Source of the DNA: Azospirillum sp. B21
GTDB lineage: Bacteria > Pseudomonadota > Alphaproteobacteria > Azospirillales > Azospirillaceae
Length of the DNA: 64,000 bases
Direction: 5' to 3'
NCBI RefSeq assembly: GCF_008364825.1
Contig: NZ_VTTO01000014.1
Span: forward strand, 62,001-126,000
Of this stretch, positions 1-8,770 are shown piece by piece. Each line of letters starts with the position of its first letter. The first letter of the stretch is position 1. Position numbers and translations under genes: made by a program. The notes under the pieces are model-generated. The model worked only from the letters and a program-made list of their open reading frames with translations. It ran no database searches and was not told the DNA's origin.

Positions 1-1
1 G

Positions 2-754
2 ATTCTGCTCCAGGCGGTCAATTTCCTGATCCTGGTCTGGCTGCTGCACCGCTTCCTCTACCGCCCGGTCCTGGCGGTGATCGCCGAGCGGCAGGCCGCC
101 ACCGAGCGCGTCCGCAGCGACGCCGAGGCCGCTCGCCAAGCCGCCGAAGCCGCAAGCCGGAGCCTGGAGGACCAGCGCGCAACCCTGCCGGCCGAACGCG
201 ACCGCCTGATCGCCGCCGCCCGCGCCGAGGCGGAAGCCGAACGCGCCGCGCTGCTCGACCGGGCGCGGACCGAGGCCGACCATGCGCTGGAGGAGGCGCG
301 CGCCCGGCTGGCCGAGGAACGGGCGCAGGCGCTGGGCGCCCTGCAGCGCCACGCCGCCGATCTCGGCACCCAGCTGGCGACCCGCCTGCTGCGCGACGCG
401 CCGGCACGCTCCCTGACCCGGCCGCTGCTGGAGGAGGCCTGCGCGGCGGTGGAGGCGCTGGACGCCTCCCAGCGCCACGCCCTGGCGGACGGGGCAGAGT
501 CGGTGCCGGTGCGTCTCGCCGCGGCCGGCCCGCTGTCGGACGAGGACGCCGCCCATGCCCGCGACCGGCTGACGGTCGCATTGGGCCGGCCGGTGGCGCT
601 GGAACTGACTGAGGATCCGTCGCTGATCGCCGGGGTGGAGCTGCATTTCGCCCACAGCGTCGTCCGCCGCAGCTGGAAACAGGCGCTGGCCGAGGCGAAG
701 GAGGAGATGACCCGTCATGACTCCGCAAGAACCGATGCCGACTCCGTCGCTTGA
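2..754 (+). CDS. atpF: F-type ATPase subunit b (alternative N-type), 5' truncated
   Basis: The reading frame is already open at base 2, so the true start lies outside the window. The first 25 or so residues are a hydrophobic membrane anchor (LLQAVNFLILVWLLHRF), followed by a long Ala/Glu/Arg-rich helix typical of the b-subunit stator stalk. The C-terminal part (from about base 380) is longer than a standard b subunit. In the alternative 'N-ATPase' operons no separate delta gene exists and an extended b subunit is thought to take its place, and the order atpF-atpA-atpG with no atpH fits that. It overlaps atpA by 38 bases. The upstream genes expected (atpD, C, Q, R, B, E) are outside the window. 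Confidence 0.8.
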   Translation: MLLQAVNFLILVWLLHRFLYRPVLAVIAERQAATERVRSDAEAARQAAEAASRSLEDQRATLPAERDRLIAAARAEAEAERAALLDRARTEADHALEEARARLAEERAQALGALQRHAADLGTQLATRLLRDAPARSLTRPLLEEACAAVEALDASQRHALADGAESVPVRLAAAGPLSDEDAAHARDRLTVALGRPVALELTEDPSLIAGVELHFAHSVVRRSWKQALAEAKEEMTRHDSARTDADSVA

Positions 755-2246
755 GGACGCGCTCGACGCCTGGATGCCGGGTGCGTTGCGCCGGCTGGAC
801 GGGCTGGACACCGCCGCGCGGCTGGAATCGGTCGGGCGGGTGGAATCGGTCGGCGACGGCATCGCCCATGTCTCCGGCCTGTCCGACGTGCGGGTGGACG
901 AGCTGCTGCTGTTCCCCGGCGGCGTGGCCGGGCTGGCGATGGATCTGGATGACCGGATCGGCTGCGTCCTGCTGGGCGATGCCACCCAGGTCGCCGCCGG
1001 CGGCACCGTCCACGGCACCGGAACGGTCCTGCGCGTGCCGGTCGGCGACAGGCTGATGGGGCGGGTGGTCGATCCGCTCGGCAACCCGCTGGACGACGGT
1101 CCGCCGATCGAGGCCGACGGGTGGGAGCCGGTGGAGCGTCCCGCCCCGACCATCGCCGAGCGCGCGGCGGTGTCCGAACCGCTGCTGACCGGCACCGCGG
1201 TGATCGACGCCATGTTCCCGCTCGGCCGCGGCCAGCGCGAGCTGCTGATCGGCGACCGCGCCACCGGCAAGACCGCCATCGCCGTGGACGCCATCCTCAA
1301 CCAGACCGACGGGGATGTGTATTGCGTCTATGTCGCCGTCGGCCAGAAGGCGTCCGGCGTGCGCGCGGCGATCGAGGCGGTGCGCCAGGGCGGCGCCGCG
1401 GCGCGCACCCTGTTCGTCATCGCCGCCGCCGATTCCGCTCCCGGCCTGCAATGGCTGGCGCCCTATGCCGGCTTCACCATGGCCGAGCATTTCCGCGACA
1501 GCGGACGCCACGCCCTGGTGATCGTCGACGACCTGACCAAGCATGCGGCGGTCCACCGCCAACTCTCGCTTCTGCTGCGCCGCCCGCCGGGGCGGGAAGC
1601 CTATCCGGGCGACGTCTTCTACCTGCACAGCCGCCTGCTGGAACGGGCGGCCAAGCTGACGCCCGCCAGAGGCGGCGGGTCGCTGACCGCGCTTCCCATC
1701 GCCGCGACCCAGGGCGGCAACCTGTCGGCCTATATCCCGACCAACCTGATCTCCATCACCGACGGGCAGGTCTGCCTCGACGCCAAGCTGTTCTACGAGG
1801 GGCAGAAGCCGGCGGTGGACATCGGCCGCAGCGTGTCGCGCGTCGGCGGCAAGGCCCAGCCGCCGGCCCTGCGCGCCCTGGCGGAACCGCTGCGGCTCGA
1901 CTACGCCCAGTTCCTGGAGCTGGAGGTCTTCACCCGCTTCGGCGGTCTGGTGGACGAGCGGACGCGCAAGGCGGTGGAGCATGGCCGGCGCATGCGGTCC
2001 CTGCTGGCGCAACGGCACCTGTCGCCCCGCCCGCTGGCGGTCCAGGCGGCGCAGCTGCTGGCGCTGGCCGACGGCACGCTGGACCGGCTGCCGCTGGAAG
2101 CGATGCCGCGCTTCCAGACGGCACTGGCGGGTCTGGTTGCCGCCCGCCCGCCGCATGTCGGCGAGACGCTGGACGACGCCACCAAGGCGGCCCTGCGCGA
2201 CCTGATCGCGCAAGCCGTCTCGGGCTTGACCGGAGCGGCGCCATGA
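717..2246 (+). CDS. atpA: F-type ATPase subunit alpha (alternative N-type)
   Basis: Regulatory nucleotide-binding subunit of the F1 head. At 509 aa it has the usual family length. The P-loop is at residues 179-186 (GDRATGKT), and the alpha-family signature region with VYVAVGQK follows. The start at 717 is preceded at about 10 bases by AAGGAGGAG and lies inside the end of atpF; a second in-frame ATG at 735 has no better ribosome site. Its stop codon overlaps the atpG start as ATGA. N-ATPases sit beside, not in place of, the housekeeping ATP synthase and are proposed ion-exporting pumps. That role is family knowledge; the coupling-ion residues are in the c subunit, which is not in the window. 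Confidence 0.93.
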   Translation: MTPQEPMPTPSLEDALDAWMPGALRRLDGLDTAARLESVGRVESVGDGIAHVSGLSDVRVDELLLFPGGVAGLAMDLDDRIGCVLLGDATQVAAGGTVHGTGTVLRVPVGDRLMGRVVDPLGNPLDDGPPIEADGWEPVERPAPTIAERAAVSEPLLTGTAVIDAMFPLGRGQRELLIGDRATGKTAIAVDAILNQTDGDVYCVYVAVGQKASGVRAAIEAVRQGGAAARTLFVIAAADSAPGLQWLAPYAGFTMAEHFRDSGRHALVIVDDLTKHAAVHRQLSLLLRRPPGREAYPGDVFYLHSRLLERAAKLTPARGGGSLTALPIAATQGGNLSAYIPTNLISITDGQVCLDAKLFYEGQKPAVDIGRSVSRVGGKAQPPALRALAEPLRLDYAQFLELEVFTRFGGLVDERTRKAVEHGRRMRSLLAQRHLSPRPLAVQAAQLLALADGTLDRLPLEAMPRFQTALAGLVAARPPHVGETLDDATKAALRDLIAQAVSGLTGAAP

Positions 2247-3082
2247 CCGAACGGCTGGCGGAGGTCGAGGCACGCCGCGCCAGCGTGCAGGATCTGGAAT
2301 CGGTGACCGACGTCATGCGCTCTCTCGCCGCCATGCGGCTGCAACAGGCGCTCGGCACGCTGGCCGGCACCCGCGCCTATGCCGAGGTGATCGCCGGGGC
2401 GTTGGCCCAGGCCGCAGCCTTGCTGGACGACGCGCCGCCGCAATGGCCCGTCAACGGGCACGGCCATTGCGCCTGTGTGCTGTTCGCACCGGAGCACGGC
2501 TTCGTCGGCGCCTTCGCCGAAAAACTGGTCGATGCGGCGCTGGCGGCACCGCCGGGCTGCGCCTTGTGGGTGGCGGGGTCCCGCGGCGCCGTCCTGCTGG
2601 AGGAACGCGGCCGTCCGCCGTCCTGGAGCACGGCGATGGCGACCAACACCGACGCCGTCACCGCCACCGCCCGGCGCATCGCTGAGGCACTCTACCTCGC
2701 GGCGGCGGACGGGCGGCTGGGCCGGGTGGAGCTGCTCTACGGCCGGACCAACGCGGGCGCGCCGCCGGAGCTGGTGCGCTGCCCCCTGCTGCCGCTCGGC
2801 CTGCCGCGCGATGGCGCCCGGACGGTGCCGCCGCTGATCAACATGCCGCCGCGCGACCTGATCGCCCGGCTGGTGGACGAGTATGTCTTCGCCCTGCTCG
2901 CCGACGCCGCGATGGAAAGCTTCGCCGCCGAGAACGCCGCGCGCCTCTCCACCATGATGACGGCCCGCCACAACATCGAAACCACGCTGGACGAACTGAC
3001 CGCGACGGCGCGCCACCTGCGGCAGGAACAGGTCACGAATGAGCTGATCGAACTGGTGTCGGGGGCCGAGGCGATGGGGTGA
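2243..3082 (+). CDS. atpG: F-type ATPase subunit gamma (alternative N-type)
   Basis: Central rotor shaft of the F1 sector, 279 aa. The start overlaps the atpA stop (ATGA). The N-terminal helix (LESVTDVMRSLAAMRLQQA) and the C-terminal helix (ARHNIETTLDELTATAR, then RQEQVTNELIELVSGAEAM) are the two coiled-coil strands expected of gamma. The N-terminal helix is divergent from the usual ITKAM-type sequence of housekeeping gamma subunits, which fits the alternative ATPase lineage. It is the last gene of the operon; a hairpin follows 28 bases after the stop. Confidence 0.88.
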   Translation: MTERLAEVEARRASVQDLESVTDVMRSLAAMRLQQALGTLAGTRAYAEVIAGALAQAAALLDDAPPQWPVNGHGHCACVLFAPEHGFVGAFAEKLVDAALAAPPGCALWVAGSRGAVLLEERGRPPSWSTAMATNTDAVTATARRIAEALYLAAADGRLGRVELLYGRTNAGAPPELVRCPLLPLGLPRDGARTVPPLINMPPRDLIARLVDEYVFALLADAAMESFAAENAARLSTMMTARHNIETTLDELTATARHLRQEQVTNELIELVSGAEAMG

Positions 3083-3090
3083 GGAAAATG

Positions 3091-3283
3091 CCCTCTCCCG
3101 CCCTAGTCCCTTCTCCCCCCTGGGGAGAAGGTTAGGATGAGGGGGTTCGGCGCAGCCGAAAAAATCCTCGAAGCGGATCCCCCTCACCCCGACCCTCTCC
3201 CCGCTTTCGGCGGACCGGAGGTCCGCCTGTCGCGTCAGCGCAAACGAAGTTTGTGCGTGAGCGGGGGGGAGAGGGGGACACAG
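3091..3283. repeat. Intergenic palindromic repeat element (REP-like)
   Basis: A run of nested inverted repeats between the convergent atpG and xdhC genes. Outer arms CCCTCTCCCCGC (3193-3204) and GCGGGGGGGAGAGGG (3261-3275) enclose two hairpins: GGCGGAC/GTCCGCC (3209-3227) and GCGCAAAC/GTTTGTGC (3238-3256, one G-T pair). A third hairpin lies at 3111-3129. The CCCTCTCCCC/GGGGAGAGGG core recurs at 56333-56357, and a related CCCTCCCCCG core occurs at 28472-28611, so this is a dispersed family. The last residues of xdhC are encoded inside it. Confidence 0.7.
3111..3129 (+). terminator. Possible terminator hairpin of the atp operon
   Basis: TTCTCCCC/GGGGAGAA forms a perfect 8-bp stem with a 3-base loop, 28 bases after the atpG stop. 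No T-run follows, so it could equally be a transcript-end protecting part of the repeat element rather than an intrinsic terminator. Confidence 0.35.
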
Positions 3284-4092
3284 GAGGGAACCGCAAACGC
3301 CACCAGCAGTTCGGCCGCGACCAGGGCCGCGATCACCTCCGGCCGCTTGTCGCCGGTCAGCGCCGCACCGATGGGGCAGGTCAGCCCCTCCAGTGCTTGC
3401 ACATCCCGCCCCCGCGCCCGGAACCAGCGCTCGAACTTCGCCCGCTTCGTCGCGGACCCGATCATGCCGACATAAGCCGCGTCGCCCCGGCGCAGCGCCG
3501 CCTCGGCGATCTCGAAGTCCAGCGCGTGGCTGTGGGTCAGCACCAGATAGCCGGCCCCGGCCGGTGCCGCCCCCAGCGGATCGAGCGGGCTTTCGGTCAG
3601 GATGCGCTCCACCCCGGCCGGGATGGTCTCGGGAAACTCCTGCGCCCGGCCGTCGATCCACCGCAGGCACAGCGGCAGCGGCGCGAAGGCCGTCGCCATG
3701 GCCCGCCCGACATGCCCGGCCCCGAACAGCAGCAGGGTCGGCCGCGCGTCCAGCGCCCGGCGCTCCCGTTCCTGCAAAGCCGCCACGGTGCCGCTTTCGG
3801 CCCGCTCCAGCCGAAGCACGACATGCCCGCCGCAGCACTGGCCGGTCGCCGGCCCCAGCGCGAGGTCGAGCGTCTCGGCGGCGGTGCCGTCCTCCAGCAT
3901 CCGACGCGCGGTGGCGATGGCGGTCCATTCCAGCCGACCGCCGCCGACCGTTCCGGCGCAGGCCTCCCGCCCCACCAGCATGCCGGCCCCCTCCTCCCGC
4001 GGGGTGGAGCCACGCGCCTCGGCGACGGTGACGAGAATGGCGGGCCGGTTATGGTACAGCCAGTTGGAGAGGGTAGTGGAGAGTGCGGTCAT
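3235..4092 (-). CDS. xdhC: Xanthine dehydrogenase accessory protein XdhC
   Basis: Binds molybdenum cofactor, promotes its sulfuration and passes it to the XdhB subunit; cytoplasmic chaperone, not part of the final enzyme. The 285-aa product has the N-terminal XdhC/CoxI segment (VTVAEARGSTPREEGAGM, then GTVGGGRLE) and the C-terminal Rossmann-like domain (LLLFGAGHVGRAMA and AAYVGMIGSATKRAKFERW). The start ATG overlaps the xdhB stop (ATGA), so it is translated with xdhB. The last 15 or so residues (after AFAVPS) are read from the intergenic repeat and probably do not belong to the conserved fold. Confidence 0.92.
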   Translation of the reverse strand: MTALSTTLSNWLYHNRPAILVTVAEARGSTPREEGAGMLVGREACAGTVGGGRLEWTAIATARRMLEDGTAAETLDLALGPATGQCCGGHVVLRLERAESGTVAALQERERRALDARPTLLLFGAGHVGRAMATAFAPLPLCLRWIDGRAQEFPETIPAGVERILTESPLDPLGAAPAGAGYLVLTHSHALDFEIAEAALRRGDAAYVGMIGSATKRAKFERWFRARGRDVQALEGLTCPIGAALTGDKRPEVIAALVAAELLVAFAVPSCVPLSPPLTHKLRLR

Positions 4093-6461
4093 TGTCGGGG
4101 GGAAGCCGCCGCCCGCTCCCGCAACGCCGCGATGCAGCTCAGCACCCGCTCCGGCGTGGCCGGCGCGTCGAGCCTGGGACAGACCCGGTGCCCAGCGACG
4201 CTCGCCACCGCGTCGGACAGGGCGTGGAACACCGACATGCCCAGCATGAAGGGCGGCTCGCCCACCGCCTTGGAGCGGAAGATGGTGTCCTCGCGGTTCG
4301 GCGCATTCTCCAGCAGCGCGACATTGAAGATGCGCGGACGGTCCGAACAAGCCGGGATTTTGTAGGTGCTGGGGGCATGCGTCCGCAGGCGGCCCTGCCC
4401 GTCCCACCACAGTTCCTCCATGGTCAACCAGCCCATGCCCTGGACGAAGCCGCCTTCGATCTGCCCCTTGTCGATGGCGGGGTTCAGCGAGCGGCCGCAA
4501 TCGTGCAGGATGTCCACCCGGTCGACCACATACTCGCCGGTCAGCGTGTCCACCGTCACCTCGGCGCAGGCGGCGCCATAGGCGAAGTAATAGAAGGGCG
4601 TGCCGCGCCCGGCCGCGCGGTCCCAATGGATCTTCGGCGTCTTGTAAAAGCCGGTGGCCGACAGCTGCACCCGCGCCATGTAGGCTGCACGCACAAGTTC
4701 CGCGAAGCTCATGTCGCTATCGCCGACCAGCACCCGGTTGCGCTCGAATCGCACCGCGTCCGGCGCCACGTCCCATTTCTCCGCCGCGAAGGCGACCAAA
4801 CGCTCCCTGATGGTGCGGGCCGCCGCCTGCGCCGCCTTGCCGTTCAGGTCGGAACCGGAGGATGCCGCGGTGGCGGAGGTGTTGGGCACCTTTCCGGTGC
4901 TGGTGGCGGTCGCCCGGATGGTGGAGATATCGACCTGGAACTCCTCCGCCACCACCTGGGCGACCTTGGTGTAGAGCCCCTGCCCCATCTCGATGCCGCC
5001 ATGGTTCAGCTGGATGCTGCCGTCGGTGTAGACATGGACCAGAGCGCCGGCCTGGTTGTAATGGCTGGCGGTGAAGGAGATGCCGAACTTCACCGGCGTC
5101 AGCGCCAGCCCCTTGCGCAGGATGCGGCTGGTGGCGTTGAAAGCGTGGATTTCCTCCCGGCGCGCCCAATAGCCGCTGCTTTCCTCCAACTGCGCCACCA
5201 GTTCGGGCAGGATGTTGTCGGTGACGGTCTGGTGATAGGGCGTCAGGTTGCGGCCATCCCTCTCGGGATCGGTGCCGTAGAAGTTCCGCTTGCGGATTTC
5301 CAGCGGGTCCTTGCCCAGGGCGAAGGCGATCTCGTCGATCACACGTTCGGCCGCGACCATACCCTGCGGACCGCCGAAGCCGCGGAACGCCGTGTTGGAC
5401 ACCGTGTTGGTCTTCAGCGGCAGCGATTCCAGCCGCGCCGCCGGATAGAAATAGCCGTTGTCGGCATGGAACAGCGCACGGTCCGTCACCGGCCCCGACA
5501 GATCCGCGGCATAGCCGGCTCGTGCCGCAAACAGCATGTCGACGCCCTGGATCAGCCCGCTATCGTCGAAGCCGACGCGATAGTCGATCTCGAAATCGTG
5601 GCGCTTGCCGGTGACCTGGAAATCGTCGTCGCGGTCGGGGCGCAGCTTGGCGGCGCGGCCGGTGCGCTTGGCGACCAGGGCGGTGCAGGCGGCGAACAGG
5701 TTCGACTGCGTCTCCTTGCCGCCGAAACCGCCGCCCATCCGCCGCACCTCCACCGTCACCGCGGCATCCGGCACGTCCAGCACATGGGCGACGATGTGCT
5801 GCACCTCCGTCGGGTGTTGGGTGGAGACATGGATCAGCACCTCCTGGTCCTCGCCGGGCACCGCCATGGCGATCTGGCTTTCCAGGTAGAAATGCTCCTG
5901 CCCGCCGATGGCGAGCCGCCCCTCCACCCGGTGCGGCGCCGCGGCCAGCGCCGCATCGGCGTCGCCCATCCTAAGTGTCATCGGCGGGGTGACGAGCGTC
6001 CGCTCGCCGTCGCGGGCGGCGGCGATGGTCAGGACGGCCGGCAGATCCTCATACTCGACCACCGCCAGCTTGGCGGCACGGCGGGCCTGATCGCGGGTTT
6101 CGGCGGCGACGGCGAAGATGGGCTGCCCGACATGCTCGACCAGGGTCGAGGCGAACAGCGGCTCGTCATGCTTGCCCATGCAGCCGATATCGTTCACCCC
6201 AGGCACGTCGCCGGCGGTGAAGACCGCCACCACGCCTGGCGCGTGGCGCACCGGCGAGAGGTCGATGGAGCGGATGCGCGCATGCGCCCGGCTGCTCAGC
6301 CCCAGATAGACGTGCAGCAGCCCGGCCGGCTCGGCGATGTCGTCGACATAGACCGCCTCGCCGCTGACATGCTTGTGCGCGCTTTCATGCCGGCGGGAGT
6401 CATGGACGGCGCCCTCGATCCGGGCCGGGGCGGGGGCGATGGGGGTCGTGACGTCAGGCAT
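4089..6461 (-). CDS. xdhB: Xanthine dehydrogenase molybdopterin-binding subunit
   Basis: Large catalytic subunit that hydroxylates hypoxanthine and xanthine to urate at a molybdenum cofactor. At 790 aa it has the normal XdhB length. Visible signatures are GGGFGGKET and RGFGGPQG (cofactor-binding loops), EMGQGLYTK, and KAVGEPPF near the C-terminus, whose Glu corresponds to the catalytic Glu of the family. The start at 6461 was chosen because CGGAGG lies about 8 bases upstream and the N-terminus then begins MPDVTTPIAP; a longer frame runs 20 codons further but lies inside xdhA. It overlaps xdhA by 8 bases. Confidence 0.94.
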   Translation of the reverse strand: MPDVTTPIAPAPARIEGAVHDSRRHESAHKHVSGEAVYVDDIAEPAGLLHVYLGLSSRAHARIRSIDLSPVRHAPGVVAVFTAGDVPGVNDIGCMGKHDEPLFASTLVEHVGQPIFAVAAETRDQARRAAKLAVVEYEDLPAVLTIAAARDGERTLVTPPMTLRMGDADAALAAAPHRVEGRLAIGGQEHFYLESQIAMAVPGEDQEVLIHVSTQHPTEVQHIVAHVLDVPDAAVTVEVRRMGGGFGGKETQSNLFAACTALVAKRTGRAAKLRPDRDDDFQVTGKRHDFEIDYRVGFDDSGLIQGVDMLFAARAGYAADLSGPVTDRALFHADNGYFYPAARLESLPLKTNTVSNTAFRGFGGPQGMVAAERVIDEIAFALGKDPLEIRKRNFYGTDPERDGRNLTPYHQTVTDNILPELVAQLEESSGYWARREEIHAFNATSRILRKGLALTPVKFGISFTASHYNQAGALVHVYTDGSIQLNHGGIEMGQGLYTKVAQVVAEEFQVDISTIRATATSTGKVPNTSATAASSGSDLNGKAAQAAARTIRERLVAFAAEKWDVAPDAVRFERNRVLVGDSDMSFAELVRAAYMARVQLSATGFYKTPKIHWDRAAGRGTPFYYFAYGAACAEVTVDTLTGEYVVDRVDILHDCGRSLNPAIDKGQIEGGFVQGMGWLTMEELWWDGQGRLRTHAPSTYKIPACSDRPRIFNVALLENAPNREDTIFRSKAVGEPPFMLGMSVFHALSDAVASVAGHRVCPRLDAPATPERVLSCIAALRERAAASPRQ

Positions 6462-7926
6462 GTGCAAGCCTCCGGTCGCCGACCAGACGGGTGTCCGCCG
6501 CCGGGTCGCTGGTCTCGACATACAGCTTCATCAGCAAATTTGCGGCCACCATGGAGCGATAGCCCGCGCTGGCCCGCCAGTCGCTCAGCGGCGCGTAGTC
6601 GCCGGCCAGTGCGTCCATCGCCTGGGTCACGACTTCCTCGGTCCAGTGACGGCCCAGCAGCAGCGCTTCGGCCGCGCCGGCGCGTTTTGGCGTGCCGGCC
6701 ATACCGCCGAAGGCGATCCGGATGTCGGCGACGCGCCCCTCGCCGTCCAGCGTCAGGCGGAAGGCGCCGCAGACGGCGGAGATGTCCTGGTCGAAGCGCT
6801 TGGCGATCTTGTAGGCACGGAACCGCATGCCCGCCACCGGTTTGGGCAGGATCACCGCTTCGACGAATTCGCCCTCGCGGCGGTCCTGCTTGCCGTATTC
6901 GATGAAGAAGTCCTCCAGCGGCATCTCCCGCGTCTCCCCGCCGCGCCGCAGCCGCAGGGTGGCGCCGCAGGCGATCAGCGCCGGCGGGGAGTCGCCGATG
7001 GGGGAGCCGTTGGCGATGTTGCCGCCGATGGTGCCCATGTTGCGCACCTGCTCCGCCCCGATGCGGCGGATCAGCTCGCCGAAATCGGGATAGAGCGCCG
7101 CGATCCCCTCCGCTGCGTCGCTGTAGGTCACGCCGGCCCCGATCACCAGCTCGTCGCCGCGATCCACGATCCGCCGCAGGTCGCGGACCCGGCCGGTGTA
7201 GATCACGGTGGCCAGCACGCGCTGGAACTTGGTCACCCACAGCCCGACATCCGTCGCCCCCGCCACGATGGTGGCGCCGGGATTGTCAAGCAGGAGCTGC
7301 GCCAGCTGCGGCACGGTGGCCGGCGCCAGGAAACGGCGCCCGCCGGCTCCGACGCTGAGGATTTCCTCGTCCCGCAGGGCCGTCAGCTTTTCCGCCCACG
7401 CTTCGCGGTCGGCGAAGCGGTCAGCATCCCGTTCACCGATCCCGTACATGGCATGGGCGGCGCGGACGATCGGCTCATAGCCGGTGCAGCGGCACAGGTT
7501 TCCCGCCAGCGCGTCGTCGATCCGCTGCCCGTCGGGCCGCTCCTCGTTCAGGTACAGCGCCAGCAGCGACATGACGAAGCCCGGCGTGCAGAATCCGCAT
7601 TGCGAGCCGTGGCAATCGACCATCGCCTGCTGCACCGGATGCAGCGCGCCGTCCGGTCCCTTCAGATGCTCCACCGTCAGCAGCCGGCAACCGTCCAGCG
7701 TGGCGAGGAAGCGGATGCAGGCGTTCACCGCCTCATAGCGCAGCGTATCGCCGTCCAGCCGCCCGACCACCACGGTACAGGCGCCGCAATCGCCTTCCGC
7801 ACAGCCTTCCTTGGTGCCGACCCGCCGTTCCGACAGCCGCAGCCAGTCCAGCACGGTCAAGGTGGGATCGACCGCATCGATCTCCCGAAGCTCGTCGCCG
7901 AGATAGAAGCGGAGGCGCTGGCGCAT
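6454..7926 (-). CDS. xdhA: Xanthine dehydrogenase small subunit (2Fe-2S/FAD)
   Basis: Electron-transfer subunit, 490 aa, carrying electrons from the Mo site through two 2Fe-2S clusters to FAD and NAD. The plant-type ferredoxin cluster Cys are C42, C47, C50 and C70. The second cluster uses C110, C113, C145 and C147 (QCGFC and CRC). An FAD-binding domain follows (IVAGATDVGLWVTK, then GTIGGNIANGSPIGD). It is the first gene of xdhABC; a candidate operator lies just upstream. Confidence 0.94.
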   Translation of the reverse strand: MRQRLRFYLGDELREIDAVDPTLTVLDWLRLSERRVGTKEGCAEGDCGACTVVVGRLDGDTLRYEAVNACIRFLATLDGCRLLTVEHLKGPDGALHPVQQAMVDCHGSQCGFCTPGFVMSLLALYLNEERPDGQRIDDALAGNLCRCTGYEPIVRAAHAMYGIGERDADRFADREAWAEKLTALRDEEILSVGAGGRRFLAPATVPQLAQLLLDNPGATIVAGATDVGLWVTKFQRVLATVIYTGRVRDLRRIVDRGDELVIGAGVTYSDAAEGIAALYPDFGELIRRIGAEQVRNMGTIGGNIANGSPIGDSPPALIACGATLRLRRGGETREMPLEDFFIEYGKQDRREGEFVEAVILPKPVAGMRFRAYKIAKRFDQDISAVCGAFRLTLDGEGRVADIRIAFGGMAGTPKRAGAAEALLLGRHWTEEVVTQAMDALAGDYAPLSDWRASAGYRSMVAANLLMKLYVETSDPAADTRLVGDRRLAHA

Positions 7927-7942
7927 GGCTGCTCCCGATGAA

Positions 7943-7991
7943 CTGGTGACGATATGACGCAGTATTTCACCGACGTCGACTCTGTCACCAG
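7943..7991 (-). promoter_or_regulatory. Inverted repeat upstream of xdhA (candidate operator)
   Basis: CTGGTGAC (7943-7950) and GTCACCAG (7984-7991) are a perfect 8-bp inverted repeat 33 bases apart, 17-65 bases before the xdhA start. The spacing is long for one dimer site but fits two half-sites flanking a promoter. The AT-richer spacer (ATATGACGCAGTATTTCAC) is where a -10 region would lie. No regulator gene is adjacent. Confidence 0.35.
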
Positions 7992-8047
7992 ATCGGCAGC
8001 GCGGGAAAGAGTTTCAAATGATTTGCGAAGGAGGCGGGGCTTGCCCC

Positions 8048-8707
8048 TCACGCACTCCCCTCCGGCGTCATCGTCGCCAATCCGCCATCCGCCCGCACCG
8101 ACGCCAGCGTCAGCGCATGCCAGTAGAGGTCCAGCAGCGCCGCCGGCATGCCGCCCTGCTCATGACCCTCCATCGGCAGCACGGCGGCAGCGTGGGCCAG
8201 CGCCGCGGTGGCGGCGTTCGCGCTGCGCGACACCGCATCGCCCAGCAGCCCCAGCGTCTGGCCCAACGCCGCGGCGTCGAACCGCAGAAGCGCCGGCGGC
8301 ACGGTGATCTGCGCCTCTCCCCCGCGCAGCCGGCCGACGGCGATGTAGACATGCAGCAGGTCGGGCCGCTCCTCCGGCCGCAACAGGGCGGCGACGATGC
8401 GATTGCCGGTCAGCGGCCCGGTGCCGTCGAACTCGTACATCGTGGCGCGCTCGCCCTGGCGGGTGGCGGCGAGGCCGGCGAGCCGGGCGGTCAGCGGGTC
8501 CCCGGCACGGCGGGCGGCCTCGTCGAACAGGGTGGAATGGCTGCCACCCTCGCTCAGCACCACCAGCGGCGCGTCGGTCGCGGCGGCGGCGGCCAGCAGC
8601 CGGGCCAGAACCGCGAAGGGATCGGTCCCCGCTTCATCCGGTCCGGTTTCCAGCAGGCCGGCGCCACGGCGCAGCATCGCCTCGGCAAAGCTGATGTCGA
8701 TATCCAT
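8048..8707 (-). CDS. Unrecognised 219-aa protein
   Basis: I do not recognise this family. The protein is Ala/Leu-rich, has no signal peptide, membrane segment or metal motif, and reads as a soluble mixed alpha/beta fold. One stretch, PLVVLSEGGSHSTLFDEA, looks like a strand-loop-helix. It lies 63 bases after the cydB stop and 121 bases before xdhA on the same strand, so it could be the last gene of the cyd unit or a separate gene. Codon usage matches the neighbours, so it is probably a real, vertically inherited gene. Confidence 0.7.
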   Translation of the reverse strand: MDIDISFAEAMLRRGAGLLETGPDEAGTDPFAVLARLLAAAAATDAPLVVLSEGGSHSTLFDEAARRAGDPLTARLAGLAATRQGERATMYEFDGTGPLTGNRIVAALLRPEERPDLLHVYIAVGRLRGGEAQITVPPALLRFDAAALGQTLGLLGDAVSRSANAATAALAHAAAVLPMEGHEQGGMPAALLDLYWHALTLASVRADGGLATMTPEGSA

Positions 8708-8770
8708 GGCCCCAACCCTTTCACTTGCCCCGAGATCCGGCCCGTTTTTAGGACGGGGCGCCTCCTCCGC

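Noticed and set aside
18..2273. A 751-codon minus frame opposite atpF/atpA
   Set aside because: It is antisense to conserved ATPase genes and has the same shadow composition.
3137..3475. A small plus-strand gene over the repeat element
   Set aside because: It is made of repeat sequence and the antisense of xdhC, with no ribosome site.
4083..6905. A 940-codon open frame on the plus strand opposite the xdh genes
   Set aside because: It is a high-GC shadow of xdhB/xdhA; its translation is low-complexity Arg/Gly/His-rich and no domain is recognisable.
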